Assembly (NCBI GenBank): GCA_963811255.1
Contig: CAWEQI010000001.1
Location: 310,001-374,000, forward strand
Direction: 5' to 3'
Source of the DNA: Croceibacterium_B sp963811255
GTDB taxonomy: Bacteria; Pseudomonadota; Alphaproteobacteria; Sphingomonadales; Sphingomonadaceae
Length of the DNA stretch: 64,000 bases
In this document: piece by piece, positions 58,474 to 64,000 of the stretch
Layout: each line of letters starts with the position of its first letter
How positions within the stretch are numbered: the stretch's first letter is position 1
Notes under the pieces: generated by a model
The model's input: the letters and a program-made list of their open reading frames with translations, nothing else
Told to the model about the DNA's origin: nothing
The model's database searches: none
Position numbers and translations under genes: made by a program

Positions 58474-58809
58474 GCTGTTCCCTCATTCAAGATGACGATG
58501 TTCTCTCCCGAGTCGGCCACGACGAAGCGGCCGGGGTTCGCTGCATGATCGAGCGACAGCCCAGGCCCGGCGGGTACCCTGTCGCAATGCGTCAGCATGG
58601 CCACCGTTCCGTCGGCGGGCCGAGCGCGAGCGGCGCCGGCGAGCGGGATGCCTTTGCGGCGTCCGGATTGCGCGTTGCCAAGGTGACCATGAGCCGGGTG
58701 CCGGATCAGCAGAATCTTAGCCGTACGGATGAGCCGCGACTCCCTCGTTTTTGAAGCAAACGGTTGGCGGCTCGCGCCGAACGGCGGGAACCAGCTTCTA
58801 CAAAGCGTG

Positions 58810-58957
58810 GGAACGATAATTGTTCCGAGACCTTGAAGAAGGAGAATGACAGCCGGGAACTTACATGATGAAGAAGCATTCCCCTCAGCAATAGCGGATT
58901 TAGAGCACAAGAATAACTTAGGTTAACACACAGGTATATACTGCCTAACCTTAGTTA
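58810..58957. promoter_or_regulatory. AT-rich divergent control region with two inverted repeats
   Basis: 58474-59008 is a 535-base intergenic space with no supportable gene. It contains GGAAC/GTTCC arms 7 bases apart (58810-58826) and, in a notably AT-rich stretch, TAACTTAGGTTAA (58914-58926) facing CTAACCTTAGTTA (58945-58957), 11 of 13 positions complementary. It separates the two glycan operons and probably holds their promoters and operator. Confidence 0.5.
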
Positions 58958-59008
58958 TCTATTGTCCGAACCGGTCCAGTAGACGCTAAGAAGAGCGAAG
59001 GGGAAACG

Positions 59009-60121
59009 ATGGTAGAACGCGTTCTGGTTACCGGCGGCGCCGGCTTTATCGGTAAATCCGTTTGTCATGAGTTGCTTACAAGAGGCCATCGGGTTCGCGT
59101 CCTGGACAGTTTGATCGAGCAGGTGCACGGCAAGGCCGCCGAGCCCATTACTTTACCGGATGTCGAATTTGTCCGCGCCGACGTGCGTGACGGCGAAGCC
59201 GTCGCCCGCGCGCTGCGCGGAGTCGACAGTGTGATTCATCTCGCCGCAGAAGTCGGCGTCGGCCAATCGATGTACGAGGTCGAACGTTACACTTCGACCA
59301 ACGATGTCGGCACCGCGGTGCTGTTCGAACGGCTGATAGACCACCCCGTCCGGCGCGTGATCACCGCTTCGTCGATGAGCATCTACGGCGAAGGCCTATA
59401 CCGCACCGAGGACGACGTGATGGTGGAAGACGCCGTCCGCGGGATCGTGCGCGACGGGCAGGCGACCTGGGACCCCCTCGACGATGAGGGCCGGCCGCTT
59501 GTCCCCGTCGCCACGCCCGAATGGAAGCGACCGAGCCTGCAATCGATCTACGCGCTCAACAAGTACGTGCAGGAGCGCACGACGCACATCATGGGCCAGC
59601 CCTACGGCATCGAGAGCGTGTGCCTGCGGCTGTTCAACGTCTACGGCCCGGGGCAGGCACTTTCCAACCCTTACACCGGCGTGCTGGCGATCTTCGCCTC
59701 GCGGCTGATGAACGGCCAATCGCCGCTGATCTTCGAGGACGGCGAGCAGCGCCGCGACTTCGTCCACGTGCGCGACGTCGCCCGAGCCTTCGCCGATGCG
59801 CTGGAACTGCCGGAGGCGGCGGGCGGCACGTTCAACGTCGGCTCGGGCCGCGATCGCTCGGTGCGCGAGGTGGCCGATTCGCTTGCCCGGGCGATGGGCC
59901 GCAACCGCATCGAGCCGGCGATCGTCGGCAAGGCGCGCACCGGCGACATCCGCCATTGCTTCTGCGACGCCACGCTGGCGCGCGACACGCTCGGCTTCGA
60001 AGCGCGCGAGGATTTCGCCGATGGGCTGGCGGACCTCGCCGAATGGGTCGCCAGCCAGACCGCCGAGGACCGTGTCGAGACCGCCCGCCACGAACTCGAA
60101 GCGCGCGGGCTGGTGGCATGA
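59009..60121 (+). CDS. NAD-dependent epimerase/dehydratase (rhamnose/UDP-sugar 4-epimerase type)
   Basis: 370 residues, extended SDR. VLVTGGAGFIGKSVCHELL (NAD), VIHLAAEVGVGQSM, catalytic Y-x3-K in IYALNKYVQERT and the nucleotide-sugar motif LRLFNVYGPGQ. The GRDRSVREVADSL tail fits NDP-rhamnose or UDP-sugar 4-epimerases. It opens the plus-strand glycan operon. The next gene starts inside its stop codon (ATGA). Function in making an NDP-deoxysugar donor is inference. Confidence 0.86.
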   Translation: MVERVLVTGGAGFIGKSVCHELLTRGHRVRVLDSLIEQVHGKAAEPITLPDVEFVRADVRDGEAVARALRGVDSVIHLAAEVGVGQSMYEVERYTSTNDVGTAVLFERLIDHPVRRVITASSMSIYGEGLYRTEDDVMVEDAVRGIVRDGQATWDPLDDEGRPLVPVATPEWKRPSLQSIYALNKYVQERTTHIMGQPYGIESVCLRLFNVYGPGQALSNPYTGVLAIFASRLMNGQSPLIFEDGEQRRDFVHVRDVARAFADALELPEAAGGTFNVGSGRDRSVREVADSLARAMGRNRIEPAIVGKARTGDIRHCFCDATLARDTLGFEAREDFADGLADLAEWVASQTAEDRVETARHELEARGLVA

Positions 60122-61200
60122 GGCTCACCAAGCGCGATACCGTCCTGGTGACCGGCGGCGCCGGCTTCATCGGCTGCAACCTGGCGCATCGGCTGGCGGC
60201 CCAAGGCTGCCGCGTGCGCGTGCTCGATTCGCTCGCCCGGCCCGGAGTCGAGCGCAACCTCGAATGGCTTTCGCGCGAGCACGGCGCTCTGATCGAGCCG
60301 GTCATCGCCGACCTGCGTCAAGCGGCGAAAGTAAACGCCGCCGTCCGCGGAATAAGCGCCGCGTTCCACCTCGCCGCGCAAGTGGCGGTGACGACCAGCA
60401 TCGTGAACCCGCGCGAGGATCTCGAGGTCAACATCCTCGGCACGCTCAACCTGCTCGAGGCGCTGCGGGAGCGGCGTCCGCAAGCGCCGGTGATCTTCGC
60501 CTCGACCAACAAGGTGTACGGCGAACTCGCCGACGTCGGCCTGCGGCCCAGCCGTGACGGCTACATGCCGCTCGACCCGGAGCTGGCACGGTGCGGCGTT
60601 TCCGAACAGCGGCCGCTCGATTTCCACACGCCCTATGGCTGCTCCAAGGGCGCGGCCGACCAGTACGTGCTCGACTATGCGCGCAGCTTCGGCCTGCGCG
60701 CGGCGGTGCTGCGGATGAGTTGCATCTACGGTGAGCGGCAGATGGGCACCGAGGACCAGGGCTGGGTCGCGCATTTTCTGATCCGCGCGCTCGCCGGCGA
60801 GCCGATCACGCTGTTCGGCGACGGCGAGCAGGTGCGCGACATTTGCCACGTCGGCGATACTTGCGCCGCTTATCTCGCCTTGCTGGAGCGGATCGACCGG
60901 GTTTCCGGACGCGCGTTCAACTGGGGCGGCGGACCGGCCAACGCCGTGAGCCTGCTGACGGTGATCGAAGAAATCGGCGCCATCACCGGCCGCGCCCCGC
61001 GCGTCGAGTTCGCCGACTGGCGCCCTGGCGACCAGCGCTGGTTCGTCGCCGATACCCGGGCCGCCGACGCCGCGCTCGGACTGGGACGGCGCAAGCCGTG
61101 GCGGCAGGGCTTGCGCGAGCTGGCGCGCTGGCTCGAGCAAGAGCGGCAGCCGCGCCGCGCCGTAATGCCCAGCAAGCCGCAAGCGACGGTGGCGCTGTGA
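60118..61200 (+). CDS. NAD-dependent epimerase (CDP-paratose 2-epimerase type)
   Basis: 360 residues. VLVTGGAGFIGCNLAHRL, HLAAQVAVTTSIVNPREDLEVNILGTLNLLEAL, FASTNKVYG with YGCSK, and MSCIYGERQMGTEDQGWVAHF, the last being a hallmark of CDP-paratose/tyvelose 2-epimerases. The C-terminal substrate loop is also close. It follows the first epimerase by an ATGA overlap, so two donor sugars or two epimerisations of one donor are likely made. Confidence 0.86.
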   Translation: MRLTKRDTVLVTGGAGFIGCNLAHRLAAQGCRVRVLDSLARPGVERNLEWLSREHGALIEPVIADLRQAAKVNAAVRGISAAFHLAAQVAVTTSIVNPREDLEVNILGTLNLLEALRERRPQAPVIFASTNKVYGELADVGLRPSRDGYMPLDPELARCGVSEQRPLDFHTPYGCSKGAADQYVLDYARSFGLRAAVLRMSCIYGERQMGTEDQGWVAHFLIRALAGEPITLFGDGEQVRDICHVGDTCAAYLALLERIDRVSGRAFNWGGGPANAVSLLTVIEEIGAITGRAPRVEFADWRPGDQRWFVADTRAADAALGLGRRKPWRQGLRELARWLEQERQPRRAVMPSKPQATVAL

Positions 61201-62300
61201 GCCGGCCGCTGCAGATCCTGATGACCGCCGATGCCGTCGGCGGCGTGTGGCAATACGCCACCGACCTTGCCGCCGAGCTCGGCGCCGCCGGGCACAGCGT
61301 CACCCTCGCCGTTCTCGGACCGAGACCGAGCGCGATCCAGCGCGAGCAGGCCGAGGCGTTCGCCGGCTTGCGACTCGTCGAAACCGGGCTGCCGCTCGAT
61401 TGGCTGTCGCACGGCCCGGAGCCGGTCCGCGAGGCCGCCGAAGCCATTGCTCGCCTCGCCGCCGACAGCCTCGCCGATGTCGTTCATTGCAACATGCCGA
61501 GCCTCGCCGGGGCGGCCGATTTCGCGATGCCGGTGGTCGCCGTGACCCACGGCTGCCTGGCCACGTGGTGGCAGGCGGCGCGGCGCGAGCCGCTGCCGCA
61601 AAGCTATCGCTGGCACCGCGAGCTGACCCGCCGCGGCCTGCTGATCGCCGATGCCGTCGTCTCCCCCAGCGCGAGCTTCGCCGATATCATTCAGCGAGCC
61701 TATGAATTGCCCGCCCGTCCGCTGGCGGTCCATAACGGCCGGCGACCGCTTGCCACCGGCGAAGGTTCGGCATCGCGGATCAACGCTGCGCTGACAGTCG
61801 GCCGCCTGTGGGATGACGTGAAGAACGCCGGCGTGCTCGACCAGGCGGCGGGGCTGATGCAGCAACCGTTCCTCGCGGCCGGGCCGCTCAGGGGGCCGCA
61901 CGGCGAGGAGTTCTCGCCGCGCCACCTGCGCGCTCTCGGGCGGCTCGAATCCGCCGAGCTGGCGACTCTGCTGGGGCTACGGCCGGTGTTCGTCTCGGCG
62001 GCGACATTCGAGCCGTTTGGGCTGGCGGTGCTGGAAGCCGCCGCCGCCGGCTGTCCGCTGTTGCTGTCGGACATCCCCCCCTTCCGCGAGCTGTGGGGCG
62101 GCGCGGCGCTGTTCGCCGATCCGGCCGATCCGGTGGCCATCGCTGACGCTATCGGCTCGGTGCTGGACAACAAGGGAAAGGCGACATCGCTCGGCCAGGC
62201 GGCTGCCGAGCGGGCGGATCGCTACACGCCGACCGCCGCCGCCCAGGCGATGGAGCGCATCTATGCCCAGGTCCTCCAGCCGGCGGAGGCCGCGGCATGA
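61197..62300 (+). CDS. GT4-type glycosyltransferase
   Basis: 367 residues with GTG start overlapping the previous stop (GTGA). LQILMTADAVGGVWQYATDLAAELGAAGHSV (N-domain), VVHCNMPSLAG, VVAVTHGCLATWW, then LTVGRLWDDVKNAGVLDQAA and the E-x7-E region FVSAATFEPFGLAVLEAAAAGCPLLLSDIPPF. It transfers a sugar with retention. Middle of a coupled operon with two CgeB-like glycosyltransferases, so a stepwise oligosaccharide assembly is likely. Confidence 0.85.
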   Translation: MSRPLQILMTADAVGGVWQYATDLAAELGAAGHSVTLAVLGPRPSAIQREQAEAFAGLRLVETGLPLDWLSHGPEPVREAAEAIARLAADSLADVVHCNMPSLAGAADFAMPVVAVTHGCLATWWQAARREPLPQSYRWHRELTRRGLLIADAVVSPSASFADIIQRAYELPARPLAVHNGRRPLATGEGSASRINAALTVGRLWDDVKNAGVLDQAAGLMQQPFLAAGPLRGPHGEEFSPRHLRALGRLESAELATLLGLRPVFVSAATFEPFGLAVLEAAAAGCPLLLSDIPPFRELWGGAALFADPADPVAIADAIGSVLDNKGKATSLGQAAAERADRYTPTAAAQAMERIYAQVLQPAEAAA

Positions 62301-63409
62301 GGATTGCCTACTTCACTCACTCGCTGACCTCGTGCTGGAACCACGGCAACGCGCATTTCCTGCGCGGCGTGCTCGACGAGCTGATCGAGCGCGGACACGA
62401 CGTGCGGGCGTTCGAGCCGGCCAATTCGTGGAGCCTGCAGAACTTGATCGCCGATCATGGCCCCGTGGGGCTGGCGGCGTAGCGGGAGAAATATCCGCGG
62501 CTGAGCTCCCTGCGCTACTCGCCAGGCGAGGACCCGGCCACAATGGTCGACGGCGCCGACCTGGTGATCGTGCACGAGTGGAATGAGCCGCGGCTGATCG
62601 CCCGTCTCGGCGCGTTGCGCAAGCGCGGGGCCCCGTTCACGCTACTGTTCCACGACACGCACCACCGGGCGGTGAGCGCGCCTGAGGAAATGCGGGCTTA
62701 TGACCTGTCGGGTTACGATGGCGCGCTTGCCTTCGGCGAGGCGCTGGCCGAGGTTTATCGCCGCTGGGGCTGGGGCGAGCGGGTGTGGACCTGGCATGAG
62801 GCCGCCGACGTGCGCCGCTTTCATCCGCCGGAACGCGAGCGCGCGCGCGAAGGGCTGGTGTGGATTGGCAACTGGGGCGACGGCGAGCGGAGCGAAGAAC
62901 TCGAGCAGTTTCTCTTCCGGCCAGCCGGCGGTGCCGGGTTGCCGCTCGACATCTACGGTGTGCGCTATCCCGAGACGGCGCTCGACACGTTGCGGCGCTT
63001 CGGCGCGCGCTATCATGGCTGGGCGCCGAATGCCGCGGCGCCGGAGATTTTCGCGCGTCACCTGGCCACCGTGCATGTGCCGCGCCGCTACTACGCGACC
63101 GCGCTCCCCGGAATACCGACCATCCGCGTGTTCGAGGCGCTCGCCTGCGGAATCCCGCTGGTCTGCTCCCCATGGGACGATGCCGAAGGGCTGTTCCGCC
63201 CGGGCGAGGATTACCTGGTCGCGAACGACGGCCGCGAGATGGAGCGGCACCTGCGGTCCATCGCCGCCGATCGCGAGCTGCGCGCGAGCCTCGCCGCCAG
63301 CGGCATCGAGACCATCCGCGCCCGCCACACCTGCGCCCACCGCGTCGACGAGCTACTCGCCATTGCCGGGCAACTCGCCACCCTAGAGCGAACGAAGGAA
63401 GTTGCATGA
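62297..63409 (+). pseudogene. CgeB-like glycosyltransferase with internal TAG
   Basis: 370 residues if the amber codon is read through. MRIAYFTHSLTSCWNHGNAHFLRGVLDELIERGHDVRAFEP... runs to GPVGLAA, then TAG at 62480-62482, then REKYPRLSSLRYSPGEDP and the remainder in the same frame, ending normally at 63409. The C-terminal part has IRVFEALACGIPLVCSPWDDAEGLFRPGEDYLV, typical of CgeB/DUF3880 family. TGG to TAG is the simplest explanation, because Trp fits there. Internal ATG at 62543 would give a 288-residue partial protein lacking the N-terminal half of GT-B. Coupled to genes on both sides. Confidence 0.8.
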
Positions 63410-64000
63410 AGATCGCGTTTTACGGCTCCAGCCTGCTGTCGTCGTACTGGAACGGCGCGGCGACGTATTACCGCGGTATCCTGCGGGCGCTGGCGGCGCG
63501 CGGGCACGAGATCACCTTTTACGAGCCCGATGCTTTCAACCGTCAGCAGCATTTGGACATCGATCCGCCGAACTGGGCGCGCTCGGTCGTTTATCCGGCG
63601 ACGGCGGGCGCGCTGGGCGAGGTGCTGAGCGAAGCGCGCCGCGCGGACGTGGTGGTCAAGGCGAGCGGCGTCGGGGTGTTCGATGACGAGCTCGCTGAAG
63701 GCGTCCTGCGCGAGGCGCGTGACGCTGCGTTGGCGATCTACTGGGATGTGGATGCGGCGGCGACTCTGGCGTCGATGCGCTCGGACGCCGAGCATCCGTT
63801 GCGTCGGGCGGTTCCGCGCTTCGACCTGGTGTTCACCTACGGGGGCGGACCACCGGTGATCGAGGCATACCGCGGCTTCGGGGCGCGCGAGTGCGTGCCG
63901 ATTTACAACGCGCTCGACCCGACCACTCACTATCCGGTGCCGCCCGATGCGGCGTTCGCCAGCGACCTGGCATTCCTCGCCAATCGACTGCCCGACCGGG
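63406..64000 (+). CDS. CgeB-like glycosyltransferase, 3' truncated by window
   Basis: At least 198 residues. MKIAFYGSSLLSSYWNGAATYYRGILRALAARGHEITFYEPD is closely related in layout to the preceding gene and to CgeB-type transferases found with TIGR04290 methyltransferases. It carries DVVVKASGVGVFDDEL and LVFTYGGGPPVIEAYRGFG before the window ends at about PDR. ATG overlaps the previous stop (ATGA). The catalytic C-terminal half lies outside the window. The third glycosyltransferase of the operon. Confidence 0.8.
   Translation, partial: MKIAFYGSSLLSSYWNGAATYYRGILRALAARGHEITFYEPDAFNRQQHLDIDPPNWARSVVYPATAGALGEVLSEARRADVVVKASGVGVFDDELAEGVLREARDAALAIYWDVDAAATLASMRSDAEHPLRRAVPRFDLVFTYGGGPPVIEAYRGFGARECVPIYNALDPTTHYPVPPDAAFASDLAFLANRLPDR

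Noticed and set aside
58474..59008. Replication origin or integration site in the AT-rich intergenic region
   Set aside because: No DnaA-box cluster, tRNA end or integrase gene was seen. A divergent promoter explains the composition.

Overview
The window looks like a high-GC alphaproteobacterium of the Sphingomonadales. The evidence is several TonB-dependent receptors, proteins resembling the sphingomonad lignin enzymes LigM, LigF, LigD and LigW, GGAAC-N16-CGTT promoters of the alphaproteobacterial general stress response, and GCCCCTGC/CCGCGAAGG-type palindromic repeats. No rRNA, tRNA or CRISPR array was seen, and no transposase was recognised.

Layout. (1) 1-12.3 kb is envelope and stress functions: the end of a TonB-like protein, a duplicated glycine-zipper lipoprotein, an L,D-transpeptidase, an operon of TonB receptor, YfiR and CHASE-type hybrid kinase facing a single-domain response regulator, an aldo/keto reductase, an inositol monophosphatase-like and a diacylglycerol-kinase-like gene, a nitronate monooxygenase, a Nudix hydrolase and an alpha/beta hydrolase. 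Three starts here have an exact candidate EcfG promoter. (2) 12.4-39.1 kb is a catabolic supercluster: a LigM-like O-demethylase, VOC protein, TauD/TfdA dioxygenase, MFS carrier, alcohol dehydrogenases (MDR and PQQ), aldehyde dehydrogenase, VanA-like Rieske oxygenase, two amidohydrolase-type decarboxylases/hydrolases (one LigW-like), three glutathione transferases (one LigF-like), two SDRs (one LigD-like), a MetE-like zinc protein, two tandem paralogous TonB receptors, SnoaL proteins and an O-methyltransferase. Five intergenic copies of one palindromic operator tie it together, yet no transcription factor gene lies in the window. (3) 39.2-46.7 kb is mixed: PilZ, DUF3667, FtsH, a GDT1-type cation transporter, a second TauD, a double SnoaL protein and an Old Yellow Enzyme relative. 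(4) 46.9-51.4 kb is a glycosyltransferase, GH130 and mannose-6-phosphate isomerase operon. (5) 51.4-54.6 kb is valine catabolism (mmsB, enoyl-CoA hydratase, mmsA). (6) 54.7-64 kb is a pair of divergent operons for an unidentified glycan: oxidoreductases, a GH39-like protein, a methyltransferase, two NDP-sugar epimerases and at least three glycosyltransferases, running off the right edge.

Working model for the supercluster: the TonB receptors and MFS carrier import an aromatic, probably methoxylated and ether-linked, compound. LigD-type oxidation and glutathione-dependent ether cleavage follow, then side-chain oxidation by the PQQ and aldehyde dehydrogenases, O-demethylation by LigM-like and Rieske enzymes, and decarboxylation by the LigW-like enzyme. 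No recognisable ring-cleavage dioxygenase operon is present, so the substrate and end point are open.

Sequence quality matters. Seven genes, including the normally essential ftsH, are each restored by deleting single bases (eight insertions in total), and two more carry an in-frame stop. The uniform +1 pattern suggests residual insertion errors in the assembly rather than wholesale gene decay.
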